DNA from: Ailurus styani
Lineage: Eukaryota; Chordata; Mammalia; Carnivora; Ailuridae
Length of the DNA stretch: 64,000 nucleotides
Assembly (NCBI GenBank): GCA_002007465.1
Contig: LNAC01000032.1
Span: forward strand, 6,478,889 to 6,542,888
Direction: 5' to 3'
Under the pieces are notes generated by a model that saw only the letters and a list, made by a program, of their open reading frames with translations, did no database searches and was not told the DNA's origin. Shown one piece after another: positions 33,858 to 47,400 of the stretch; the stretch's first letter is position 1; each line of letters starts with the position of its first letter. The position numbers and the translations under genes were made by a program.

Positions 33858-36800
33858 GTAGGTAGGTAGGCCTGACCGAGACCAGGACCCCGCTGGGGCC
33901 TCTGGTGCGGGCCTTGAGCCGGAGAGTTCTCGCTGCTCCTTCCCGGTTCCGCGGCTTGGGATCTCGGCCCCTTACCGGCTTTGTGTCCCTGCCTGTAAGT
34001 GACCGAGAAGGATCGAAGGATCTAGAAGATGCTTTCCACCTGTAGGAGTCTCTTAGACGTGTAACTCAGGCTGGCCAACGTTAAAGACCTTGACGCTGGC
34101 GCTGCACTGCCTTTCTCCATCTGAGCCTCCCTACCTCACCCCACCCCGTTTCTTAAAGGAAGTCTTATCGGGTAATTGTTACAGGCACTCATCACAGTTG
34201 GTCATTTTACACTTAACTGTCTCTCCCTCTTCACTGTGTATTCCTTGAGATCAAGAACTAGTCTGTCTTACTGCATTGTATTCCTAGGCACTCAAGACTT
34301 CATTCAGTCAATGACTGAATTCAACGTCCGGAACGTTGAATGGCTGAAATTTATCAATCCTGATTTTTTTTTTTTTTTTAGTACAGTGTGCACTACTAAA
34401 CAGACACTACCATCATTGCCCCTGGGGATCCACATTCTAGGAGGGCAGACAGGAAATAAAGTAAAAAATATAAAATGTTAAATTGACATTAATGTTACAG
34501 GAGTAATAAATGCTATAGAGAAAAAGCAGAAAGGGGAAGAAATGAAGTCTTTGGTTCTCTAGTCTCTGGCCCTCACTCCAGAATACTAACTTACTTTGTG
34601 TTTAAGAAATATTTGTTAAATATCACAAGGTATTTAATAAATGGCAATATCAAAATGAGGAATTTCCTATTTTTAAAGGGCTCATTATCTAATGCATTAG
34701 GAGACCGTTAGGTAAAGAAACCATTACAATACATGGTAACAAGAGTTATGATAGGTGGAGAGTGTTTGCTGGAGGAGTCATTAATCCCTCTGAGATGACA
34801 CCAGTGACAGGACTGGTGTCAGGAAACTCCTGACACTTCATGAATGAAAGAATAGTTAAATAACTTAATGGAAAGGTAGGTCAGGGTATTCCAGACACAG
34901 AGGGGCTGCATTTCTTATTTTGAAAGGGACCTTCAGGTAACTGTATGGAATTAGGTATATATCAGAATTTAGAGCAAGATAACGTTGAAGAGAGAAATAA
35001 ACATGATCCAAGTCTAGTGTGCCTATTTCGGACAGTTTTTTAAAGTTTTGAGCAAGAGGGACATAATCAGAGTTGCATTTTGAATGTATCTTTTTACCAA
35101 CCAGTTTTGGGTAGGAGGGTGGAAATGAAGAACTTCACAAGGACATTCCTTTGAGAAGGCAGGAAATCACTGACCCCCAGTTAAAAGCATAGACCCCTCA
35201 AAGGTGGAATTTCTATATTTCTCATATATAGTATAAGTCAATACTGCTTTAAAATATTCTTCAGAAGATGGGATCTTTTAACTCACCTGTCATATAACAT
35301 GACTTCTATGACCAGTTATACTAAAATGCAGTGTTTTTATTCTTTCAGAGAAGAAGCTCTTGGAGGAGATACCCAAGTTTACTGGAAAACTGACAATAAT
35401 GCTATTTATCAAGTTGATGGCAGTAAATCCTTCAATTTTGGTAGGATTATGATAACATCAAAAGTTAATCTGTTATCCTTTTCCTATTAGTATAAAAGGC
35501 TTATCAATAATACTGGATTTGTCATTAAAGATCAGACTAAGCCTTCTATAAATTGCTTCAGTGGAAACTAAAAAATTGTTCATTCATCATGTATGATAAG
35601 TAAGATAATAAGTTGATATTTAAAATGAAGTTATAGTTTTAGTGCCTTATGGTTGAAACTAACACTTTTTCCTCTTATTCATTAGTTTTTTTTTTTGTGG
35701 CCTAAAACCCCATAAGCCTTAAAGTATGTTGCTTAATGTCAAATCATCTTTAAGACCTTTTAGTTTAGTATATATTTCCCACAGTTATTTTTGAGAAAAT
35801 TATTTTTAAATTTATTTTTATTATTATTTGCCCCAGGGGTACAGGTCTGTGAATCATCAGGCTTACACCTTTCACAGCATTCACCATAGCACAAACCCTC
35901 CCCAATGTCCATAACCCATCCACCCTATCCCTACCCTCCCACCCCCCAGTAACCCTCAGTTTGTTTTGTGAGATTAGGAGTCTCTTATGGTTTGTCGAAA
36001 AAATTCTTTAAAGAATAAGTAGTAAAGATAGTCCTTCTTTGTCTGCTGGAATACAGCAGAGACTTACCTTGGCTTTTGTGGAATTTATCATATGGTGAGA
36101 AACACTTTAAATGAGTAATTACACTCGTGTTGACATAAGCTTCATGAGAGTTTGTAGCTGATCGAACTAGTGGAAAAGGGAACCACCAATACTGGGACCT
36201 GCAGGCTGAGTGAAAGCTAGCTAGGACAGAGGGACATGGAGACCCTGAAGGCTGACGAGTCTGATTTGTGTATTGGTTTATTATGGATGTATTGCTGACA
36301 ATGTGCCAGGCACAGTTCTAAGCATGTCATACAGATTAACTCATTAATCCTCCTAACAAGCTTATACTGTAGGTACCTTTCTATTTCAGTGCGAAACTGA
36401 AATAGGCCTGGAGCCACACAGCAAGTAATGGAAGAGTCAGCCTCCAAATCCAGCCACACTAGCATGCTGCCACTTAGGCACCTCTGGACAACAGTGAGAT
36501 CCTCTCAACAACTTCAGGAATAAGAATGGTTAGGTTGTTGAACTAGCATTAAACCAGAAAGCCATCATAAAAGGTTTTGGACCAAAGATCTGTAGAAGAG
36601 AAAATAATTTCTGGTAAAGGACTATTTTAGAGCATTAACATAATTTTTAAAAAGGTAAAACAATATATCCCAGAGATTATAAAACCAAGAGTGAGGGATA
36701 CACAAGCATTCAGACACATGGTCCATAGGTGCTCGGTAGCTATGTATGTCCATAGAGGATTTAGCTTTATCCACCCATCTAAAGCAAATGTCATGAAGAT

Positions 36801-39800
36801 TTGAGTCATCCTACCATCTCTCCTTGCTTTGAAATCATAACCCCTAAGCCGCCTTCAGATGGCACTTTGGTTTTCCATTTTGTTCTGCCAACAGGGCAGA
36901 TGTGTCGTCAGAATGTAAGCCATCTGACCACTGAATTTCTTGTTACAGGTGGATACGTTTCCTTCCTGATTTACAAATCCATTTCTTGTGAGATTTTTAA
37001 TGTGAGGCCGGCATTGAAAGAGTAGTCCATTGTGCTAGTTACACTAACATAAGCAGAGAACCACATCCTAAACTAGTGAACTCATCAGCACGAATGCTAC
37101 TGTAAACCCAGCCTCCTTTAGCAGCCAGCCAACTAGTCCTTCCCTGTAACCTTCCGCTTTGTTCGGGTCTCTTCCATATGTGTGCATTTCTTAGTTTAGT
37201 GTGAGCTAGGCCTTCTTGTCAAATATGTGATAAATTTAAAATTTCTCAAAACATAGTAATAGTTCACATTTCCTAAGTATTAACCATACATCATAATAAT
37301 TCTTTTAGGAAGAGAATATGTATCCATTTTACAAATTAGGTAAGTGAGGCACAGAGACATCAATCACCTTGCCCAAAGTCACACAGCTTATAAGTGGTAG
37401 GACCAGACTTGCAGACAGTCTGATTCTATACCCCTGAATTCAGCCGCTATGCCCTACTGCCTCTTAAAAGCACATAGGATAGCTGAGAAGTCTGACTTAT
37501 ATTTTTTCTTTGTGAGGACCAGCACATATACCTTACAGAGAAGTATATTTTCAAAGGAACAATAAGTTGAAGAGAATACTGTGTCCTAAATATTTTCTCT
37601 TACCATATCCTGATAATTTTATTTCTTTGGACGACTACTAGGAAAGAAAACAAAGTTGATTTGCTTGATTTAACCTCTGTATATATGTGTATGGTTTTTT
37701 TTTTTTAGATCGTGTCTTTCACAGTAATGAAACTACTAAAAATGTGTATGAAGAAATAGCAGTACCAATCATAGATTCTGCCATACAAGGCTACAATGGT
37801 TTGTATTCACTGTAGAAATATCTTAGTATTGGTTCTCTGTTCAAGTATTAATAGTTTTATACCCTATAGATTCATTTTTAATCTTTGCATGTGTGTGTGT
37901 TTTGTGTGTGTGTGTGTTTTGTTTTTACAGGTACCATATTTGCTTATGGTCAGACTGCTTCAGGAAAAACATATACCATGATGGGTTCAGAGGATTATTT
38001 GGGAGTAATACCCAGGGCAATTCATGACATTTTCCAAAAAATTAAAAAGGTAAATACCTTAGCTAAATTTCTGGTACATACAGGCAAAAGTAGTAACAGT
38101 CTCTTGTAATGATGAAAGGAAGTAGGTTTATAGTTATCTCTTCATTAGCCGTGGGTAAAGAAGGCATAACATAGATTCACTTTTTTCCCCACAAACTTAC
38201 TTTGTGGAGCTTAAAGTTCTTTCAGTCATTCCCTTGAATCCTGAAACAGTACTAATCAAACCAAAAAGTGGGTGTCGAGGAACAGGAAAATCTTACCAGA
38301 ATGGTTAGCTCCTCCTTGCTTTTTATTATTAAAGAGTATTGAGGACTAGAGAAAATTATTGATTTTTAAAGAGTAGAGAAAAGTAGAGGTAGGGAAAAGG
38401 CCAGAATAAGCAACCTAACTAAGAGTTGGTTTTAGGTTTATTTTCTCAATACTGCTTAATGATCCTTATTTGAACATCTTTTGGTAGGGTTTTATTTTGA
38501 GTTTAGAAAGTTGGACTGGTGGGCGCCTGGGTGCCTCAGTGGGTTAAAGCCTCTGCTTTCGACTCAGGTCATGATCTCAGCGTCCTGGGATCGAGGCCCG
38601 CATCAGGCTCTCTGCTCAGCAGGGAGCCTGCTTCCTCCTCTCCCTGTCTCTCTGCCTGCCTCTCTGCCTACTTATAGTCTCTCTCTCTGTGTCAAATAAA
38701 TAAATAAAATCTTTAAAAAAAAAAAAAGAAAGTTGGACTGGGCATTCCCCTGATTATTTGATACTATACTTTTCATTATTCCTGAAACATATTTTTATAT
38801 TTATGTGTTTATTGTCAATATTAAACCATATGAGGTTTTGTTTCTTGTTTGCTTTACAAAGATAATTTCTCAGAATATTTTAATATTTAATACTAGTGCA
38901 TAAGTATTCAATATTAGGTTTTCATAAATGGATGAGCTCTGATGTTTTTATACATTTATTTTTCCTTCTAGTTTCCTGACAGGGAGTTTCTCTTACGTGT
39001 ATCTTACATGGAGATATACAATGAAACCATTACAGACTTACTCTGTGACACTCAGAAAATGAAGCCTTTAATAATTCGGGAAGACTTCAATGTGAGTAAC
39101 AGAGCTGAAGTAGCTCTACGAATAGAGTTGGTTATTGGGACTATTGTTCTTGAACATTTACCTTTAATTTCCATGTTTTTTAAACTATCTCCTGTTTGTA
39201 TGGTTTATTTTTTCTTTCATGTTTATAAAGACAGCATATGAGCAATATGTATAATTTTTAAACATTGGCAACTGTAATGTTTTGTATAAGTGCCTTAAAA
39301 AAGAACAAGATGGAAGTACCAGGTTAGAATTTGCTGTGCTGGGCGCCTGGGTGGCTCAGTGGGTTAAAGCCTCTGCTTTCAGCTCAGGTCATGATCTCAG
39401 GGTCCTGGGATCGAGGCCCGCATCGGGCTCTCTGCTCAGCAGGGAGCCTGCTTCCTCCTCTCCTTGTCTGTCTGCCTGCCTCTCTGCCTACTTGTAATCT
39501 CTCTCTGTGTGTCAAATAAATAAATAAAATCTTTAAAAAAAAAAAAAAAAAGAATTTGCTGTGCTTTGGTATAGGAAATAAATTGTACATATCATAGGTT
39601 TACTTGTTATTTTCATACATATTCCATTTGTAACTTCCACAAATGAATTCTATAATAGTTGACACCTTCTTTTTGAGATGCACACTTTTTAGTGACTTCT
39701 TCTCTACTCTTCTCATATTTAAACTTGTTTCAGAGGAATGTTTATGTGGCTGATCTCACAGAAGAAGTTGTTTATACATCAGAAATGGCTTTGAAGTGGA

Positions 39801-41411
39801 TCACAAAAGGAGAAAGTAAGACTCTATACTGTATTTCCCCAAAACACTTGTAAAAACTATTCAGTTAAACGTATTTAGGCTTCAAGTCACACTTTTCACT
39901 ATCAAAAATAAAAATTAATGTTTTTCTTTGGATTTTAATGTGTACAGCTGAAATATGACTTACTTTTTACAGAGAACAGACATTATGGAATCACAAAAAT
40001 GAATCAAAGAAGCAGTCGCTCCCATACCATTTTTAGGATGGTAGGTAACTCTCTGTTTGGCCTTTCCCATTAAAAATGCACAAATTTTTTATAAGTTTTC
40101 TTTTCTGTCTAGATTTTGGAAAGTAGAGAGAAAGGGGAACCTTCCAATTGTGATGGATCCATCAAAGTATCCCATTTGGTGAGTATTGATGGGCCATGGT
40201 ACTGTACCGTATGGGCCAAAGCATAATTTAACTTGGCTGCTGGATGTTTGGTTTCATAAGAACTGTTAACTGAACGAAACAGGCAAAAATGTGTATAAAT
40301 TGGTAGTTTAACTCGTCTCATCTGTAAACATGGGATTACTAGCTAAAACGTAGGAAGAATTCAGAGGGTCTTTCTTCCAGTTATGTTATGGCTGCCTCTC
40401 CTCAAATTTAGATGGAAGGACTGTTCCTAACCAGGGTTGTTGGGGGTAGATTTTCCAAATGCATTTAAGAGTTAAGAGTGTTCTTAGAATAGGGGATTGG
40501 GGGAGCCCTTCGGTTTTGTTGTTGTTTTGTCTCAGCCAATAGAATTGAGACTCATGAGATAACAGAAACCTAGCTGGGACTGTTAAACAGTAAATCACAT
40601 TATTCAAGTATATTCTTAAATATAATAAGAAAACATTTTATATTATAAACAGAGTGTTTTAGACTATAAATCCCTTGAAGAGTGATATCTTATTCATCTT
40701 TATAGCCTCAACACATTATACACAGTTTATATTCAATAACTGTTTGTTGAATAGTGAATATATACATCATGGAAACATTCTTTTTTTGCACGAAGTAAAC
40801 CTCCCATTTCCTTGTTGCTGCACTATATCATTTCTCTTTGTCTGTGCTTCCTTCCTCCTATTCCTTGCCAATATTCTCTGTCTTCATGGTCTAAATTTTT
40901 TAGCTTCATATAGGATATGATTTAGGATTATTCTGTTTGATTTGAAAATTTCAGGGAAAAAATAATCTATAATATGTGTTTTCACTTTCAGATTTAAAAA
41001 ATCAGAGTCTTGATTAAATATCTAATTCTAGTTCACCTTAATTATTTTACTGTACCAGCATAAAATTTATTTTAGTATAGTGGTCTTTCTTTGATTTAGC
41101 AACAACAACACAAAACCTGACTTCTCTTTTGTTTTCTAAACCCAATCTGTGATACTTTGATACAATTTTAATGTTTCTCTTAATAATTTATTTTTAATAC
41201 TCTTGACATTCATTGATCCATTTGGTCACTTTTTCCATATTCATTGATGCTCTATCATCTAGGGCCTTTAGACACCATTTGTCCAACCCTTCACCTTCCC
41301 ACTTACGCTAAGTATCTTCTTGGGAAGAAGTCTTCCCCAAAAAGTGGTTTTTTGGTTCTTTGGAGATGGCATACATGCATTCACTCATTCATTCATTCAT
41401 CTATCTATCTG

Positions 41412-41460
<49 letters not shown>

Positions 41461-44400
41461 TGATCTTTCAGTTCATAATACCCAGCTTCTTTCAGCTCCG
41501 TTCCTTCTCTACTCCCTTTGTGACTTCTTTATCCTACCCTCCTATCAGAAATAAAGGAGTGTTGTGCTGTGGCCTTCTTACTTCTGTTTGCCCTCAGACA
41601 TATCATTTCTGTGTTGATGACAGTCAAATATTTATTTTATCCAGAGTCTCTGAGTTCTAATTCATGTCTCTGTAAAGATAATTATAATTGTGTGTCCCAC
41701 AGTTATTTCAAACTTCAGTGTCCCTAAAACAAAATTAATTTCCTCCTATAGTAGTGAATATTCCTTTTTTCCGGTAGTACTAGTCTTATCCTGGTCACCT
41801 AGGGCAAACCCAAGTCAATTCTGACTCATCTTTTTCTGCCTTCCCATTTTGTCCAGGTATTGGCATTTCTTATTCAACATTCCTGTGGGTGTCACACTCA
41901 TTTAGGTTCTCATCTCTTGAATTACTGTATAATTCTCCTAGACCTGGCCCCAAGACTCTGGTCTTCCTTTCTGCAGTCTGTTTGCAGATTTCTAATTTTT
42001 TTAATGTTACTAAGTACTGCTCATCTTATGTCGTCACTCTTAACCAACCTACCTTCACTTCCTTCTACTCCACGTGAGCTCCTCTCTTATGGATACATTG
42101 GGCCTCTTGGTGTCTTTAAACACTGATACTTGTTCCCATCTTTATTCCTTAATTCATGCTGCCTTTCTCACCATTTTGCCCTTTTATTATGTTTCTAGGT
42201 CTTCGGTAATATAGATACTATACAAGAAAGATTAGACTTTTGAGTATTTTAGAGAAAGTAGTGTCTAGATAGGACATAATTAAAGCAGGAATACATAATT
42301 ACTGCCCATCCCTGAAAGTGTCCACAGAGAGAGAGAATTTAAATCTCTGACTTTGTTTTAATGCATTGAGAATATTTGCCGAGACTTCATCATGTTCTGT
42401 GCGTAGTACGGCTCTGAGATTCAAAGAATAAAGAAGACATCTCTCTACACTTAATGTCTCCACAGCTACCTCGGTAGCCCAGGCCACCATCACCTCTCAC
42501 TGAGATTCCTGCAGGAGCCTCCTGACTGGACTCCCTACTGCCACTCTTTCCCCTCTCCACCCAGGGGCGACAGGCAATCCTTCAGAAAGTTAAATCAAGA
42601 TATGTCTGTCACTCTCGTGTGAAATTCCCATAATATTTAGAAAATCCAGAGTTCTTACTCTTCCTTACAGTATCCCGCACCGTCTGACCCCTACCTACTT
42701 CTCTTACCCTATATTGTCCCGTCTCTACTTCACCAACACTGCCATGCTGCCCTTTCTATTTTTTGAATACACCAAGCTCATTGCTTTGTGACTGGATGTA
42801 GCGGCTATTCTTTCCATCTAGAGTATGGTTCCCTTGGTCTTTGAATGGCTGGCTCCCTCTTCTCTGTCATTCCAGATCCTGGATTAATGGGAAGCCTTCC
42901 CTACCGCCTGGTCCAAACAACCTGTTCTGTACCTTCCTCTTTCCTCTTTCAGCACTCTATTTAAATTATCTGTATAACACTTACCATGACGTGTTTCTTA
43001 TCTGTCTTCTTCTCATTTCTCATGAACGTCCTCCTCTCCCCCATCCTGCCTCATGTAGAATAAAAGCTCTGTGAGTGCAGAGAACTTATTTTTCTGGTTC
43101 ACTGCCATATCTCTAGCACCTAACACACTGCCTGGAGCATGACAGGCAGTCACTTTTTTGTCAATATTTATGAAATGAAGAAGAGGCCCGTGCTTTAAAG
43201 ATGCTACAATGTAGTCATAGACGCAAATGACTAACTCAGCACAGGAAGTGCAAAGAATAAATCGTATCTTTAAAGACCTCTGGGTACGCAGTTGAAAGCA
43301 GCTAGCTCATTCAAGGTGTGGGTGAGGAAGGATAAAGGTGGCAAAGTTTTACTAAGAAGGTAAAAATCAACTTTGGTCCTGAATAAAGAATAGGGGCAGA
43401 CTAGAACATTAGAACTGATTAAACAAAGGGAATGCCAAGAGGTAGCCCTTGGAAACATAGAACTACGTGAATCATGTAGGGCATAGCCAGTAAGGCAGCT
43501 AGAATTCTGAGTGAGTAATGGGTGGATTTCAGGCTGCAGCACCCCAAGTACCAGATTGCGAAGAATCATATTCACCGGTAAGGTGTTCAACTTCGTGTAG
43601 GAAATGGAGAACTTAATCTGAGAGCATTGTGGAGGATATATTATAAAGAAGGAACAAGGTATACAGATGAATTTGACTCAGAAAGGGGAAAGCCGAAACA
43701 GTGGGCTGAAAGACAAGCATCTAGATGGGGTATGCAAATAGACTGTGTATTAAAGATTGTTCTTTCAGTAGCTGGGTTTTTTAAGTTCAAGTTACTCTTC
43801 CTAAAGGTTTATTTTCATCTATCTTACAGAATTTGGTTGACCTTGCAGGCAGTGAAAGAGCTGCTCAAACAGGCGCTGAAGGTAATGGAAACTCATAAAT
43901 GTATTGCTCTCAATGTCATCTTGTTCTTTTACAGAATAAAAAAAAAAAAGTGCTACTTGCACTTTAGAAACTAATAAAGATAGTAATTTTATGATGAAAG
44001 TCTTTAACACAAAAAGCAGCTTCTGGGGGCGCCTTTGTGGCCCAGTTGGTTGGGTGTCCAACTTTAGATTTCAGTTTAGGTCATGATCTCATGGTTGTGA
44101 CATCAAGCCCTGTATTAGGCTCCCGCTGGGCATGGAACCTACTTGAGATTTTCTCTCTCCCTCCCCTCACCCCTCTCATTCTCTCTCTCTCTCTCTCAAA
44201 AATTTCCAAAAAAAAATTTTTTTAAGTCCATTTAAAAGCAACTTCTGTATCTGGCAAATTATCTATTTTGGACTTCTGTAGCGTCAATAAAAAACTACAA
44301 CCATGCAGTTGATAAGATTGCATAGCTGCAAAGTTTGTGAGAGTGCCATGAAAACCATCCAGATTTTCATAATTAGTAAGGAAATTCAGAAAGGTGATGG

Positions 44401-47400
44401 AGTACAAAATTAATATACAGACATTAATAACTCATAATAGAAACGACAACAAGTTAGAATATTTAGTGTACAAAAGACTCCATCCATTTACAGTAATGAC
44501 TTAAGAGATCTAATACCTAGGTAGAAACTCAACAAAAATTACCCAAGACCAAAGTAAAGAAAACTTTAAAACAGACCTGAAGGACATAAACAAATACTTA
44601 AACAAATGGAAAATCATACTTAGATGGGAAGTTTCATAACCATGAAGATGTCAAATGTTTTTATGTTAATTTCCTACAACCTGACACAGAGACCACTCAT
44701 CTGAACATGGCCTATATCCACCAAACCAGTGGTTCCTACACTCTGTGAACTGGCATGTTAAGCAGCAATATTACAGCAATAGCTGTATCATGTACCTGTG
44801 AAATAACAGCTGTCCAAAACTATTTGTTGTAGTACTTTTTGTACAGTGGTATATTGAAAACCTACATGTCCCTCAATAGGGTGCTGAGTGAATAAATTCT
44901 GATACATCCATTCAGTGAAATTTTATGCTATAAAAAAGAAAACACCAATGCTTACTGATAGGATATATTGCCAAGTTAGCAATATATAATGATAACTTGC
45001 CTGTAACTTTTGTTAGGCAAATTAGCCTATATAATGTGCTACTATTTGTGTAAAAAGGAAAAGGAAGAAATAAATGTATGTGAACTTGTATTTGTAAAAA
45101 TCTCTATATAAGAGTCGACTGATAAAAATGGTTTCCTGGTAGGAGAATAGAACTGTTTGAATGGAGCACAAGAGTAGGAGAGAGCTTTTTCAGTGTACTG
45201 TTTTTTTGGGAGTAAGGGGTATATGAGCCATGTGAGCATATTCGATTAAAAATTAGAACTTTGTTGGTTGTGGTAGAAATTAATTTGGTTGCTAAGTCTA
45301 TAGTTGCCTATATTTGGAGGTTTGGAAAAAAACAGATTTGAACTGAGGAGTTAGATAAGCACTTTTAGAAAATGAACTTTTCTTCTAATTTTTTTTTTCT
45401 TAGCCATCTGTTTCTTTTTGCTCTTTCTCTCAGGTAACAACATTTCTAGTTTACTTAATAGGTCAGAGGAATAGGGAGAGAGCTCCTTTTACTAGTGGTA
45501 TGAAAAGTGGGCTCAGATCTAATCCAAAACACAAACTTTACCATCTGACCTTTTAATTTCTAATTTCTTTTATAACTTAGTGATAAATAAGTTCATCATC
45601 TAGTACAAAGGTCAATTTTAGTTTTCATATTTGCCCAATAAATGCAGGTGTGCGGCTCAAGGAAGGCTGTAATATAAATAGAAGTTTATTTATTTTGGGA
45701 CAAGTGATCAAGAAACTTAGTGATGGACAAGTTGGGTAAGTTTATTCCATTATACATTTACCTGTTAATGCTTATATTGTGCATGAGGTTGAAAATTGTA
45801 ATACTTGAGTAACACTCAAATAATGTCCTGATTTCTTCCATGTATTAAAAAGCTTTTGTGATTCTGTGAGCATGCCTAGCTTCTTAGACATATGACTGTG
45901 ACCTTCTAAATTTACTTTTTATCTTAAATAAAATTTAGTCAGTAGTTTTGATCTGCCTCATGTAACCTGTAAAGAATTAATTTTTAAACTGTAGCTAATT
46001 TAACGTTCTGCATTAAAAACCAACCACTTTTGTTGTATAAAAATTCTACTCTTTTTTTTCCCCAAACCCTTTTCTAAGTGGCTTCATAAATTATCGAGAT
46101 AGTAAATTAACACGAATTCTCCAGAATTCCTTGGGAGGAAATGCAAAGACACGTATTATCTGCACAATTACTCCAGTGTCTTTTGATGAAACCCTTACTA
46201 CTTTACAGGTGAGTTTGACTTTTATTGCAATTTGAGGGAAAATCATCTTTAAGCAGAAAAAAATCACCCCCTAATATTAGGTATCTTTTTTTTTTTTTTT
46301 AATGTAGCATGGAACTTTCTTTTAGGTATCTTTTTTTAATGACTTAACATACCTGCTGCAATAAAACTGATGAATTGCCAACTAAATAGTATTACTTTAT
46401 TTTCCCAAATTTCAGTCATTCATATCCCACCTCCATAATTTTTGCCACATCCAACACTATTATACTACTTTTCTTTAAAAAAAAAAAACCCTCACTTTTA
46501 TTATAGAAGGAAACCGTCTCAGTCCCATGAATGAGAAAGTAGTATCACTTTCAACAAATAGGTGAACTAAAAAACACGCATATATGTATGTGTGTTTATA
46601 ACAAAATAACTTTTGAACTCCTGCTAGCTGGTTGTTGCTTGCTTTTGCTCTGAGCCTATGGCTTACATTTTCTGTTAAAAAATAAAAATAAAAAATGAAA
46701 AAAAAGGAAAAATGAGAAATGTCAAAGAAGAGCTGTCTCAATCAAGGATTCAGTGTTATTTAATGGTCACCTTCAAGGACCCACTTACAGTTACTTCTGC
46801 TACTCACTCTCTAAGATAGTGTTCTAAATAGTTACTGAGCACTGGATCAAGGTAGTATCAGAGAAACAAAGATAGAAAGTACAGTCCCGACTTCACAATT
46901 TATAGTCTTAGAGGGAAGATGAGACCTGTCTTCCAACGTGATTGCCTTGGATTAATTAACTATTAATAAATAGAATAGAGTTCAGAGGAAGGAGAGATAC
47001 TTTCAAGTGGAAGCAAAGCTTCCAAGTAGAGGGGGCAGTTGTGCTGAACTTTGAGGGGTGGCTGGGATTCCAGTAAGCCAGTGTTCGTAGGCTCTCTGTT
47101 GGCATCCATCCATCTTCAAGATATTTCCTTCACTCTTCTGAAGACTAGCAGCCAGGGTAAGTTACAAGAACATAGAATACTCTCCGTGTTCAAAAGTATT
47201 AAGCCCCCAGGGAAGAATATTGATCTTTCTTTATAAAACTTAATTGTAAGAAACCTAAATATTATTAAGTTAATTTTTTATATTGAACACTTAATACTCT
47301 TGTATCTTTCCCCAGTTTGCCAGCACTGCCAAATATATGAAGAATACTCCTTATGTTAATGAGGTATCAAGTGATGAAGCTCTCCTGAAAAGATATAGAA

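Larger units (their letters stand above)
40179..43829 (+). other. CENPE: CENPE intron 8 (3.65 kb)
   Basis: Holds an L2/MIR 3' end at 40660-40760, a tetranucleotide microsatellite at 41382-41458, and L2 relics over about 41690-43175. Bases 43200-43800 resemble worn ancient repeat. No extra exon supported. Confidence 0.7.

Noticed and set aside
41244..41660. 138-codon frame with repeated SIYL residues
   Set aside because: It is translation of the tetranucleotide microsatellite plus neighbouring L2 sequence inside an intron.
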